From the NCBI GenBank assembly GCA_030536755.1, contig JAUNPJ010000013.1, positions 1 through 61,161 on the forward strand: DNA of 61,161 bases, in the 5' to 3' direction. Every line of letters starts with the position of its first letter. The stretch's first letter is position 1. The notes under the pieces are model-generated. The model was not told where the DNA came from and searched no databases. It saw only the letters and a program-made list of their open reading frames with translations. This DNA comes from Eubacteriales bacterium. Its GTDB lineage: Bacteria; Bacillota; Clostridia; Lachnospirales; Lachnospiraceae. Both the position numbers and the translations under genes were made by a program. Positions 52,413-61,002 of this stretch are shown here, piece after piece.

Positions 52413-54764
52413 TTAAAAACCAATCATCATTCCAACGAGATGTACCACAAGCGCACACAGCCATGCGATCACACACTGCCCAATCACCACACCGGCTGCC
52501 CATTTTCCGCCAAGTTCTCTCTTTACCGAGGCAACTGCCGCTACACATGGAGTATACAACAGACAGAATACCAGAAGAGATGCGGCGGTCAACGGTGTCA
52601 GCACTGCCTGAAGGCTGGCTGTACTTCCAAACAGCACCGTCAATGTGGAAACAACGCTTTCTTTTGCCATAAATCCGGAGATCAGCGCTGTGGAAATTCT
52701 CCAGTCTCCAAAGCCAAGCGGCGCAAAGACAGGAGCAATGATGCCTGCAATGATTGCGAGAATGCTGTCCTGAGAATCGCTGACCCTGGTCAGATGCATA
52801 TTAAAATTCTGCAAAAACCAGATGACGATCGTTGCCACAAAAATGACTGTGAATGCTCTCTGCAGAAAATCTTTTGCCTTTTCCCAAAGAAGCTGCGCCA
52901 CGTTTTTTGCCCCCGGCATACGATAGTTCGGAAGCTCCATAACAAAAGGAACCGCCTCACCTTTAAACATACTGTTTTTAAAGATCAACGCCACCAGAAT
53001 TCCCACCAGAATTCCTGTCAGATACAGACCGATCATAACCAGTGCTCCATATTCCGGGAAAAAGGCTGCCGTGAAAAATCCATAAATCGGAAGTTTAGCC
53101 GAACAGCTCATAAATGGCGTCAGCATAATCGTCATTTTCCGGTCACGCTCCGACGGCAATGTCCGGCTCGCCATAACACCGGGAACCGTACATCCGAAAC
53201 CAACCAGCATCGGCACAATGCTTCGTCCGGACAGACCGATTTTTCTCAGCAGCTTGTCCATCACAAAAGCAACTCTCGCCATATATCCGGTGTCTTCCAA
53301 AAGAGACAGGAAGAAAAACAGCGTGACAATAATCGGAAGGAAACTTAACACACTTCCAACACCGTTGAAAATACCATCAATAATCAGTGAGTGAATGCCA
53401 GCATTTACGTTCCAGGCAGTCATCGCGCTGTCTACCGAATTGGTGAACCAGTCAATCAGCATCTCCAGTGCCCCCTGCATCCAAGCTCCGATCACATGAA
53501 ACGTGAGGAAAAATACAAGCCCCATAATTCCTATAAAACAGGGAATCGCTGTGTACTTTCCCGTCAGAATACGGTCAATTTTGCGGCTTCGGATGTGTTC
53601 TTTGCTCTCCTGCGGTTTTACGACCGTTTTTTCCACGAGATTTTCAATAAAATCAAAACGCATCTCCGCGATCGCAGCTGAACAATCCAATCCCCGCTCT
53701 TCCTCCATCTGCGTGATGATATGTCCCATCATCTGTATTTCATTCTGAGAAAGCTTCAGCTTCTCCAGAATCACCCGATCGCCTTCCACCAGCTTGGTCG
53801 CAGCAAACCGGACAGGAATGCCTGCTGCCTGTGCATGATCCTCGATCAGATGCATGATGCCGTGCAGACATCTATGTACCGCACCATTGTGTTCTTCTTT
53901 TCCACAGAAATCCGTTCTTCCCGGGCGCTCCTGATACTGCGCTACATGAATCGCATGACGAATCAGCTCCTCCACGCCTTCGTTTTTGGAAGCAGAAATC
54001 GGAACGACAGGAATTCCCAGTATCTCCTCCATCTCATTGATTCGGATGGAACCGCCGTTACCGCGCACCTCATCCATCATATTTAATGCAAGAACCATCG
54101 GAACGTCCAATTCCATCAGCTGCATCGTCAGATACAGATTTCGCTCAATATTCGTGGCATCCACAATATTGATGATTCCTTTGGGCTTTTCGTCAATGAT
54201 AAACTCACGTGTGACAATCTCCTCACTCGTGTATGGCGACATGGAATAAATGCCCGGAAGATCGGTGATCTCCGTATTGTCATGCCCCCGAATCGCCCCG
54301 CTTTTTCTGTCTACCGTTACACCCGGAAAATTGCCGACATGCTGATTAGAGCCTGTCAGCTGATTAAACAGCGTTGTCTTTCCACAATTCTGATTTCCCG
54401 CAAGCGCAAAGGTCAATACCGTGCCCTCCGGCAGAGGATGCTCATCCGCCTTCACATGGTATTTTCCGCCCTCGCCCAATCCTGGATGTTCTGCATTGAT
54501 CACATGGTGGTCTTCTTCTTTTTTTTCTTTTTTTCTCTCCTTAACCGGTTCAATCTCTATCTTTTCTGCATCCGCAAGACGCAATGTCAGTTCATATCCA
54601 TGAATTCTAAGCTCCATGGGGTCTCCCATAGGCGCATACTTGATCAAAGTCACCTGTGCGCCGGGAATCACGCCCATGTCAAGAAAATGCTGACGAAGTG
54701 CACCGCTTCCGCCTACAGACACAACGGCTGCCGTTTTTCCGATCTCAAGATCTTTTAAAGTCAT
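52413..54764 (-). CDS. feoB: FeoA-FeoB fusion, ferrous iron transporter
   Basis: A 783-residue fusion. Residues 1-75 form a FeoA SH3-like domain (MTLKDLEIGKTAAVVSVGGS), joined by a Lys/Glu-rich linker (76-110) to FeoB. The FeoB G domain has G1 GNQNCGKTTLFNQL, G3 DLPGIYSM and G4 NMMDEV, and about eight membrane helices with Gate motifs (VGFGCTVPGVMA, LLYTPCVAAVA) follow. It imports Fe(II). Fusion keeps FeoA stoichiometric with FeoB. The promoter has a metal-regulator-like dyad. Confidence 0.97.
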   Translation of the reverse strand: MTLKDLEIGKTAAVVSVGGSGALRQHFLDMGVIPGAQVTLIKYAPMGDPMELRIHGYELTLRLADAEKIEIEPVKERKKEKKEEDHHVINAEHPGLGEGGKYHVKADEHPLPEGTVLTFALAGNQNCGKTTLFNQLTGSNQHVGNFPGVTVDRKSGAIRGHDNTEITDLPGIYSMSPYTSEEIVTREFIIDEKPKGIINIVDATNIERNLYLTMQLMELDVPMVLALNMMDEVRGNGGSIRINEMEEILGIPVVPISASKNEGVEELIRHAIHVAQYQERPGRTDFCGKEEHNGAVHRCLHGIMHLIEDHAQAAGIPVRFAATKLVEGDRVILEKLKLSQNEIQMMGHIITQMEEERGLDCSAAIAEMRFDFIENLVEKTVVKPQESKEHIRSRKIDRILTGKYTAIPCFIGIMGLVFFLTFHVIGAWMQGALEMLIDWFTNSVDSAMTAWNVNAGIHSLIIDGIFNGVGSVLSFLPIIVTLFFFLSLLEDTGYMARVAFVMDKLLRKIGLSGRSIVPMLVGFGCTVPGVMASRTLPSERDRKMTIMLTPFMSCSAKLPIYGFFTAAFFPEYGALVMIGLYLTGILVGILVALIFKNSMFKGEAVPFVMELPNYRMPGAKNVAQLLWEKAKDFLQRAFTVIFVATIVIWFLQNFNMHLTRVSDSQDSILAIIAGIIAPVFAPLGFGDWRISTALISGFMAKESVVSTLTVLFGSTASLQAVLTPLTAASLLVFCLLYTPCVAAVASVKRELGGKWAAGVVIGQCVIAWLCALVVHLVGMMIGF

Positions 54765-54836
54765 GATACTCTCTCTCCCTTTCCTATCATAAAAATCATC
54801 AAAACAATCTTATTGATAGTTTTTATCATCTACTAA

Positions 54837-54870
54837 AAGTTAGTATATACTTACTTTAAATATCTGTCAA
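54837..54870 (-). promoter_or_regulatory. feoB promoter with DtxR-type candidate operator
   Basis: On the minus strand, TTGACA (54865-54870) and TATACT (54842-54847) with a 17-bp spacer. A 20-bp near-palindrome, AAGTTAGTATATACTTACTT (54837-54856), covers the -10 box. Its TTAGT-type half sites resemble operators of DtxR/MntR/IdeR metal repressors. The -35 box lies inside the last codons of the upstream phosphatase gene. Confidence 0.65.
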
Positions 54871-55749
54871 GATTTCCCTTGTATTTTTCTGCCTTTTTAC
54901 CGGCACACCGAATAATAATTTTCTGATTGCGTAAGCCACGCCATCCTCCTCGTTAGAAAGCGTGACAAAATCAGCATTCTGTTTCACCTCTTCTGTCGCA
55001 TTTCCCATCGCCACTCCGATTGCTGCCGCCTGTAAAATATCCATATCATTCTGTGTATCACCGCAGGCCATTGTCTGCTCCATCGGGATGTTCAGCAAAT
55101 CTGCCAGAATATACAGTCCTTTTCCTTTTGTCGTTCCTTTTTTTGTGATTTCCAGATTGTGATATCCCCCGGACACAACCTCCAGTCTCTCATCCGCAGA
55201 CAGCATGCGCAGTACCTTTTCATAATCCGTGTAAATTCCATCCTCACCCTGATAAAAATTCATTGTTATTTTCTGTATCTGTATCTTTCTGTCACGAACA
55301 TACTGCGGTAGATTTTTTACAAAGCGTCTGGAAGACTGTATGTATGCCTGCATGGGTTTTGAGATAGGCAAAAGTGCAACCTTATCATACAGCTTTTCAT
55401 CGCTGCAGCTGTCTCCTTCTACAAATAAATCCATATGAATATCCATCTGATCCAGTCGCTCAACAAGTTCCACAGAAAGCTGATTATCCATACAATTCGA
55501 ATACAGACATTCCTTCTGTGGAATACGGTAGATTCCCGCTCCATTAGCCGTAATAGCATAACGGATCCCGATTTCTTCCATCTCTTTTAACGGTAATCCG
55601 CAGTACGGACGTCCCGTAGAAACAACTACCTGTACCCCATCCTGAACTGCCTCTGTGATTGCTTCTTTATTTTCTGAAGAGATACTTTTATCCGGACGGA
55701 ACAAGGTTCCATCCAGATCCAGTGCCACCAGCTTAATTGCTTTTTCCAT
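54856..55749 (-). CDS. Cof-type HAD-IIB family phosphatase
   Basis: A 297-residue HAD phosphatase with the nucleophile motif ALDLDGTLFRPD, a C2B cap, a Lys in GTTKGKGLYILA, and motif IV MACGDTQNDMDIL. This subfamily dephosphorylates sugar phosphates or flavin/pyridoxal precursors; the substrate here is unknown. Its 3' end contains the feoB promoter. It faces the divergent symporter gene. Confidence 0.92.
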   Translation of the reverse strand: MEKAIKLVALDLDGTLFRPDKSISSENKEAITEAVQDGVQVVVSTGRPYCGLPLKEMEEIGIRYAITANGAGIYRIPQKECLYSNCMDNQLSVELVERLDQMDIHMDLFVEGDSCSDEKLYDKVALLPISKPMQAYIQSSRRFVKNLPQYVRDRKIQIQKITMNFYQGEDGIYTDYEKVLRMLSADERLEVVSGGYHNLEITKKGTTKGKGLYILADLLNIPMEQTMACGDTQNDMDILQAAAIGVAMGNATEEVKQNADFVTLSNEEDGVAYAIRKLLFGVPVKRQKNTREILTDI

Positions 55750-55795
55750 AATACCTTTTCTCCTTTTACAATTTACCTTATCATATATTTTTTTA

Positions 55796-55824
55796 TTGCT
55801 CTTTTCAAGCCCCGGCGATATAAT
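55796..55824 (+). promoter_or_regulatory. Promoter of the amino acid symporter
   Basis: TTGCTC (55796-55801) and TATAAT (55819-55824) with a 17-bp spacer, giving a leader of about 75 nt. Confidence 0.68.
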
Positions 55825-55833
55825 TAAGTATTA

Positions 55834-55870
55834 TGCATGACTGATGATTCAGGCAAAAACAGGTCATGCA
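55834..55870 (+). promoter_or_regulatory. Leader hairpin of the amino acid symporter gene
   Basis: A perfect 8-bp stem TGCATGAC/GTCATGCA (55834-55841, 55863-55870) encloses a 21-nt loop with a small inner CTGA/TCAG pairing. There is no T-run and no match to known glycine riboswitch cores. Function unknown. Confidence 0.4.
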
Positions 55871-55906
55871 GCAGGCAACTCATTGATCATTTAGAAAGGA
55901 AATTTT

Positions 55907-57298
55907 ATGCTTCAAACAATTGAAACCATCAACAGTGCCGTGAACAATTTCATCTGGGGCGTTCCGGCTATGATCTGCATCATTGGTGTCGGTCTGTATC
56001 TGAGTATTCGCACAAATTTTGTGCAGATTCGAAAGTTCCCCTATGCGATTAAAACAACCCTCGGCAGAATTTTCCGCAAACGCGAGGCAGAAGACGGAGC
56101 CATGACACCGTTTCAGGCTGTCTGTACAGCCCTCGCCGCCACAGTCGGTACGGGAAACATCGCCGGTGTTGCCGGAGCCATTGCAATCGGCGGTCCCGGA
56201 GCCGTTTTTTGGATGTGGATCTCCGCATTCCTCGGCATGTGTACCAAATTCTGTGAAGTAACTCTGGCCGTTCATTTTCGTGAGCGAAACGAAGAGGGAG
56301 ATTACGTGGGCGGTCCCATGTACTACATCAAAAACGGTCTCGGAAAGAACTGGCAGTGGCTGGCCGTTGCATTCTCCGCCTTCGGCGTACTGACCGTGTT
56401 CGGAACTGGAAACGCCACACAGGTAAACACCATCACAACCGCTATTAATTCTGCACTTTTAAACTTCCACGTGATTAACGACTCGCAAGTCAAAACCGTC
56501 AGCCTTGTTGTTGGTATCATCATCGCTATTCTGGTTGCACTGGTTCTTCTCGGCGGCGTCAAACGAATCGGACATGTAACAGAAAAGCTGGTTCCTTTTA
56601 TGGCAGTGCTTTACATTATTCTGGCACTTGGTGTTGTGATTCTGAACGTGAACAGAATTCCTGGTGTCTTTCATGACATCATTGCTGGCGCTTTTCGCCC
56701 GGCATCCGTCACAGGTGGTCTTGTCGGAAGCTTTTTCATGAGTATGAAAAAAGGTGTTTCCCGCGGTATCTTCTCCAACGAAGCCGGTCTTGGTACAGGT
56801 TCCATCGCCCATGCGTGCGCAGATACCAGAAAGCCTGTCAAGCAGGGCTTCTTCGGTGTCTTTGAAGTATTTACCGATACGATTGTCATCTGTACTCTGA
56901 CCGCACTTGTCATCCTGTGCAGCGGCGTTCCTGTCGCATACGGAGAGGCAGCCGGAGCAGAACTGACCATTCTCGGCTTTACTTCTACCTATGGAAGCTG
57001 GGTATCTCTTTTCACAGCTGTCGCTATGTGCTGTTTCGCATTCTCCACAATCATCGGATGGGGACTGTACGGCGCGCGCTGTATTGAGTTTCTGTTTTCT
57101 TCCAAGGTTATCAAACCGTTTATGGTTGTTTATTCTTTAGTAGCAATCCTGGGCGCAACTGTAGAACTTGGCCTGATGTGGAGCATTGCAGAGACCTTCA
57201 ACGGTCTTATGGTAATCCCCAACCTGATCGCGCTCTTCCTTCTTTCCGGAACACTCGTCAAACTTCTGAAAGATTTCTTTGCTTCCGGTGAAGCATAA
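55907..57298 (+). CDS. Alanine/glycine:cation symporter (AGCS family)
   Basis: A 463-residue membrane protein with about eleven helices, of the sodium:alanine/glycine symporter family (SLC-like AGCS). Family segments are ALAATVGTGNIAGVAGAIA, GPGAVFWMWISAFLGM and GLGTGSIAHACADT. The ATG follows GAAAGGAAA. It is a single-gene unit between the Cof phosphatase and the convergent GH31 gene. Direction of transport and preferred substrate cannot be read from sequence. Confidence 0.96.
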   Translation: MLQTIETINSAVNNFIWGVPAMICIIGVGLYLSIRTNFVQIRKFPYAIKTTLGRIFRKREAEDGAMTPFQAVCTALAATVGTGNIAGVAGAIAIGGPGAVFWMWISAFLGMCTKFCEVTLAVHFRERNEEGDYVGGPMYYIKNGLGKNWQWLAVAFSAFGVLTVFGTGNATQVNTITTAINSALLNFHVINDSQVKTVSLVVGIIIAILVALVLLGGVKRIGHVTEKLVPFMAVLYIILALGVVILNVNRIPGVFHDIIAGAFRPASVTGGLVGSFFMSMKKGVSRGIFSNEAGLGTGSIAHACADTRKPVKQGFFGVFEVFTDTIVICTLTALVILCSGVPVAYGEAAGAELTILGFTSTYGSWVSLFTAVAMCCFAFSTIIGWGLYGARCIEFLFSSKVIKPFMVVYSLVAILGATVELGLMWSIAETFNGLMVIPNLIALFLLSGTLVKLLKDFFASGEA

Positions 57299-57312
57299 TT
57301 ACATACGTTTTA

Positions 57313-57355
57313 CAAAAGGCACCGTCCGGATTGTTCCAGACGATGCCTTTTGTTT
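57313..57355. terminator. Bidirectional terminator between symporter and GH31 genes
   Basis: The stem CAAAAGGCA-CGTC pairs with GACG-TGCCTTTTG, with one mismatch and a 12-nt loop. A and T runs in the arms allow use on both strands. Confidence 0.82.
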
Positions 57356-57366
57356 CCCTATTTATT

Positions 57367-59358
57367 CTATTTTTTCAATACTTTATAATTTGCCGGATTT
57401 TCATAATCTTTATGAATACCATCATCCTCAAACAACGTATATTCTGCACCTTCATATCCAAGAAGTTCCAGATTTGTTGTATCAATTTCCTCGACACACT
57501 GTGCCGCCTTGGCAACCGGAATACATCTGTCCTTTCGAATAAACAGCGGAACCTCATCCAGCGCTACCTCCACATAATGATGTCCCTTTTCCAGTACCTG
57601 CTCCGTGTAAGCGCCCTCTTTTGAGAATTTTACAAATTTCATCTCTTCCGGCAGATACACATAACGGCCTCTTGCATTCTGCGTATACACCGGTGCAATC
57701 ATAATCTCATTTCCGATCATCATCTGATCTTCCACACGAAGAGCCGCGGAATCCTCCGGATAAACAAACGCCAGCGGTTTGAAATACAGATCATCCTCCA
57801 GAGCCGCCTTCATATATTCGCTGTAAAGGTATGGAATCAGACGGTAACGCGTCTCAATAATTCCTCTGAAATCTTCCACACGTTCAAACTGATACGGCTC
57901 CTGCTCTCTCGTTCCAACAGCGGCATGATTTCTCATCAGCGGGGTAAAGACACCGAGTGCCAACCAGCGCAGTACCAGATCTCTGGTTGTGTCAGCACCA
58001 AATCCACCCAGATCTGCTCCCGTATACAGAAAGCCACACATATTCAAGGATGGCATCATCTTCAGATTCAGCAGCAGATGAGACCACCAGGATTTATTGT
58101 CTCCGGTCCAGATGCCGCCGTAGCGATGCATTCCTACATAAGAAGAACGGGAAAACATCAGAAAACGCTTATCCGGATCAATTCGCTCAAACGCCTCCCC
58201 GGCTGCTCTTGTCATATTGTAGCCAAACAGGTTATGCACCTTGTCGTGACGAATCTTCTGTCCATTGACATTGTGATAAAAACGTTTGTAATCTTCTTTG
58301 CTATTGGCCATCGCTCCCACCTGGTCACCAAGCGCCCATAGTGGAATCTCCTCCACATCCTCCTCGATGTACTTGCGAAGTGTCTGTTTCAGTTCTTCCA
58401 TCCCTTCCCGGGAATAGAAGATTGCCGGCTCATTCATATCATTCCAGAAGCCCTCAATGCCCTGATCGATCAGATCACGGTAATGATCTCCAAACCATTT
58501 TCTTGCCTCCGGATTGAGCACATCCGGAAAATGGGTATATCCCGGCCATACCGCCGCCGCAAAATCACTGCCGTCCTCACGTTTACAGAAATAATTATTT
58601 TTTACGCCTTCCTCATAAACTGAATAGCCATCTTCAATCTTAACTCCTGCATCAATGATCGGCACAAGGCGGATTCCCTGCTCTTTCATTCCCTGCACAA
58701 AATCCGGGAAATCGGAAAACTCCTTTTCATTGAGCGTGAAATCCTTATAATCCTGCATATAGTCAATGTCCATATAAATCATATCCAGTGGAATCTGATT
58801 TTCGCGATAACCCTTCGCTACATTCTCAAAATCTTCTTTTGTCTTGTAGCCCCAGCGGCTCTGACCCAATCCAAACGCAAATTTCGGCGGAATATAGCTT
58901 CTTCCGATCAGCTTACGAAACTGCTTTACGATGTCATACGCATTCTCTCCCTCAATGACATACAAATAGAGGTCCGCAGCCTCACAGCTCACCTTCATCG
59001 TATCTTCTCTTGTATAGCCAATATCAAATACCAGTCTGGATGGATAATCAAAAAATAATCCCACATTCTGTTCTCCGGAAATCACAACCAGATTGTGCGC
59101 ACCATACAGCGAACGCTTGTCCTCCGTATGCTCCGGATCATCTGTACAATCACTGATGTAACAGTAACCTCTCTTATTCAATCCACGGTTGGTCTCTCCG
59201 AGGCCATATACCATATCATCCTCTGCAAGACGGTAAGTAAACGAAAATCCCTCCTCCTGAGAAATTTCTCCATACGCCGGTGTTCCCTGTTCTGCCTCTA
59301 CTTTTTTTACGATTGCCTCTGTCTCAAAAGGATTTCCAAACACGTATTTGCGTACCAT
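57367..59358 (-). CDS. GH31 family alpha-glucosidase, cytoplasmic
   Basis: A 663-residue glycoside hydrolase family 31 enzyme without a signal peptide. It has an N-terminal beta-sandwich, then the barrel with DMIYMDIDYM, the nucleophile Asp in GIEGFWNDMNEPA, and RSSYVGMHRYGGIWTGDN containing the acid/base Asp. It probably releases glucose or xylose from short alpha-linked sugars imported from outside. It is divergent from a LacI regulator whose operator lies at +4 of the GH31 promoter. GGAGG lies 10 nt before the ATG. Confidence 0.95.
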   Translation of the reverse strand: MVRKYVFGNPFETEAIVKKVEAEQGTPAYGEISQEEGFSFTYRLAEDDMVYGLGETNRGLNKRGYCYISDCTDDPEHTEDKRSLYGAHNLVVISGEQNVGLFFDYPSRLVFDIGYTREDTMKVSCEAADLYLYVIEGENAYDIVKQFRKLIGRSYIPPKFAFGLGQSRWGYKTKEDFENVAKGYRENQIPLDMIYMDIDYMQDYKDFTLNEKEFSDFPDFVQGMKEQGIRLVPIIDAGVKIEDGYSVYEEGVKNNYFCKREDGSDFAAAVWPGYTHFPDVLNPEARKWFGDHYRDLIDQGIEGFWNDMNEPAIFYSREGMEELKQTLRKYIEEDVEEIPLWALGDQVGAMANSKEDYKRFYHNVNGQKIRHDKVHNLFGYNMTRAAGEAFERIDPDKRFLMFSRSSYVGMHRYGGIWTGDNKSWWSHLLLNLKMMPSLNMCGFLYTGADLGGFGADTTRDLVLRWLALGVFTPLMRNHAAVGTREQEPYQFERVEDFRGIIETRYRLIPYLYSEYMKAALEDDLYFKPLAFVYPEDSAALRVEDQMMIGNEIMIAPVYTQNARGRYVYLPEEMKFVKFSKEGAYTEQVLEKGHHYVEVALDEVPLFIRKDRCIPVAKAAQCVEEIDTTNLELLGYEGAEYTLFEDDGIHKDYENPANYKVLKK

Positions 59359-59384
59359 ATCTATTTTTCCTCCTGTTATTTATG

Positions 59385-59433
59385 TTAGCGTTAACCTTTA
59401 TTAGAAAGTAGCATATTCCATTTGAAAAGTCAA
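59385..59433 (-). promoter_or_regulatory. GH31 promoter with LacI-family operator
   Basis: On the minus strand, TTGACT (59428-59433) and TACTTT (59405-59410) with a 17-bp spacer. The near-palindrome GTTAGCGTTAACC (from 59384) lies just after the -10 box. The same sequence occurs at the lacI-type gene promoter. Confidence 0.78.
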
Positions 59434-59451
59434 GATTTTGCAATTTATTTT

Positions 59452-59508
59452 TTGTATTTTTTGTGTATCTTTGTTATAATAAAAAAAGATTTTAGATTAG
59501 CGTTAACC
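59452..59508 (+). promoter_or_regulatory. LacI-type regulator promoter with second operator
   Basis: TTGTAT (59452-59457) and TATAAT (59475-59480) with a 17-bp spacer. The operator TTAGCGTTAACCT (from 59497) lies about 10 nt after the predicted start and matches that of the divergent GH31 promoter, so the regulator likely controls itself and GH31. Confidence 0.8.
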
Positions 59509-59530
59509 TATTAAAAACAGGAGAACATTT

Positions 59531-60550
59531 ATGGTAACATTAAAAGATATTGCAGAGCGCGCAGGCGTCAGCATGATGACTGTCTCACGTGTTATGAACG
59601 GGCATCATGGAAAAGTATCGGAAAAGACAGCCGCACGCATCCAGGCTCTGGCAGATGAAATGGGATATATTCCAAATTCCTCTGCCAGAAGCCTTGCCGC
59701 CAGATCCTCGAAGATTATTGCAGTAATACTGAGGGATTTTCCCGACTCTAATCCTCTGGCAGATCCCCATTCCTCCACATTTCTTGGCCTGATCACCAGG
59801 GAAGTTCAAAAACAGGGCTACTATGTCATGATTCACTTTGTACAGGACTTCTCGGACATCACGTTTCGCCTGCGCTCCTGGAACGCAGAGGGCGCGATTT
59901 TTCTCGGATTGTTTGATGAAGAGGTTCGCCAGATACAAAAAAGCAACCAGATTCCGCTTGTATTTACAGACAGCTACAGCCAGGTCCGCCAAATGATCAA
60001 CATCGGTATCGATGACTACAAAGGCGGTGAACTCGCCGCCACCCATTTTTTACAGAAAGGTCATAGAAATCTTGGCTTTGCCGGACCCTTTATCAGAATC
60101 GGCGGTGTCGTTTCCAAACGGTACGAAGGTTTTTCTGATACGCTTTCAAAAAATCATCTGACCCTTGCTCCGGAACATATCTATGATCTGCTGAAAATAA
60201 CGCCCGAAGAAATAGTGGAAAACATTCTTCAGGATTCCTGTCCGCCAACTGGTATTTTTGCTTTTTCGGATGAATTTGCCGTACAGTTTTGCCATGCAGC
60301 AAAACAGAGAGGGCTGTCTGTTCCGGAAGACATCTCCATCATCGGATTCGATGATTTTCCGATCAGCCGGATTCTTCCTCTCCCTCTGACTACAATCCGA
60401 CAAGACATTGATAAAAAAGCAGCCGAAACCTGCCGGATTCTATTTGAACATATCAAAGAGCCTGACAAACCCAGTGAAAATGTAATCTTAGATGTAGAAC
60501 TTGTGGAGCGCAGTTCCGTCTCCACCATAAGAGAAGGAGCAGTCCAATAG
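59531..60550 (+). CDS. LacI-family transcriptional regulator
   Basis: A 339-residue LacI/GalR repressor. The N-terminal helix-turn-helix and hinge read TLKDIAERAGVSMMTVSRVM and then YIPNSSARSLAARSSKII. The C-terminal periplasmic-binding-like sugar domain follows (about 60-330). It lies divergent from the GH31 glucosidase with a shared operator sequence on each side, so GH31 is its likely target and a di- or oligosaccharide its likely ligand. The ATG follows CAGGAG with 8-nt spacing. Confidence 0.95.
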   Translation: MVTLKDIAERAGVSMMTVSRVMNGHHGKVSEKTAARIQALADEMGYIPNSSARSLAARSSKIIAVILRDFPDSNPLADPHSSTFLGLITREVQKQGYYVMIHFVQDFSDITFRLRSWNAEGAIFLGLFDEEVRQIQKSNQIPLVFTDSYSQVRQMINIGIDDYKGGELAATHFLQKGHRNLGFAGPFIRIGGVVSKRYEGFSDTLSKNHLTLAPEHIYDLLKITPEEIVENILQDSCPPTGIFAFSDEFAVQFCHAAKQRGLSVPEDISIIGFDDFPISRILPLPLTTIRQDIDKKAAETCRILFEHIKEPDKPSENVILDVELVERSSVSTIREGAVQ

Positions 60551-60568
60551 CAGGAACTGCTCCTTTTT
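60534..60568 (+). terminator. Terminator overlapping the LacI gene stop
   Basis: The 10-bp stem AAGGAGCAGT/ACTGCTCCTT (60534-60565) spans the stop codon, followed by TTT. It may also serve the convergent PAS gene. Confidence 0.82.
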
Positions 60569-60570
60569 GT

Positions 60571-60948
60571 CTATTTTTCGAAATTATAAAATTTTTCCGT
60601 CTCCCGATTGCGATATTCATGCTTCTCGTAATATCCAATCAATTCGCCGTCCTCTTTGCGAAGAGCGACCATATAGACATCCTTATTCTGCTTCTCATTG
60701 TGAAATGTATAAATTATATTATGATCTTTACTCTCGGCAAACCAATCCACAACCTTATGAATTTTCTCACAAGACTCTGCATTGTGACAATCAAGAAGGC
60801 TTCTTCCCACCAAAGCAGCACCTCCTCTTTTTGCATAGGCAGTCACCGCTGCCGGGTTCATATAAATAATCTCGTGCTCCAGATTACAGATCACCACCGC
60901 GCAGCGATCCTGTTCTATGATGCTTTTAAAAAATAAAGAAAGTTCCAT
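60571..60948 (-). CDS. Single PAS-domain protein
   Basis: A 125-residue protein that is essentially one PAS domain: DRCAVVICNLEHEIIYMNPA near the N-terminus, then GRSLLDCHNAESCEKI and VYMVALRKEDGELIGYYE. PAS domains bind heme, flavin or small ligands. CHNAESCEKI-containing stand-alone PAS proteins occur in Clostridia and are suspected redox or gas sensors; the ligand here is unknown. Start ATG 60948 has GGAGG 6 nt upstream. No output domain is attached, so it must act on a partner. Confidence 0.88.
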   Translation of the reverse strand: MELSLFFKSIIEQDRCAVVICNLEHEIIYMNPAAVTAYAKRGGAALVGRSLLDCHNAESCEKIHKVVDWFAESKDHNIIYTFHNEKQNKDVYMVALRKEDGELIGYYEKHEYRNRETEKFYNFEK

Positions 60949-61002
60949 CTTCATCCTCCTTCTGAAATAAATATTATACTTTTTTCTTTCACAAGCTGCT
61001 AT

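Noticed and set aside
55750-55906. T-box or glycine riboswitch for the symporter
   Set aside because: No T-box sequence, specifier loop or tandem glycine aptamer is present; only a short hairpin is visible.
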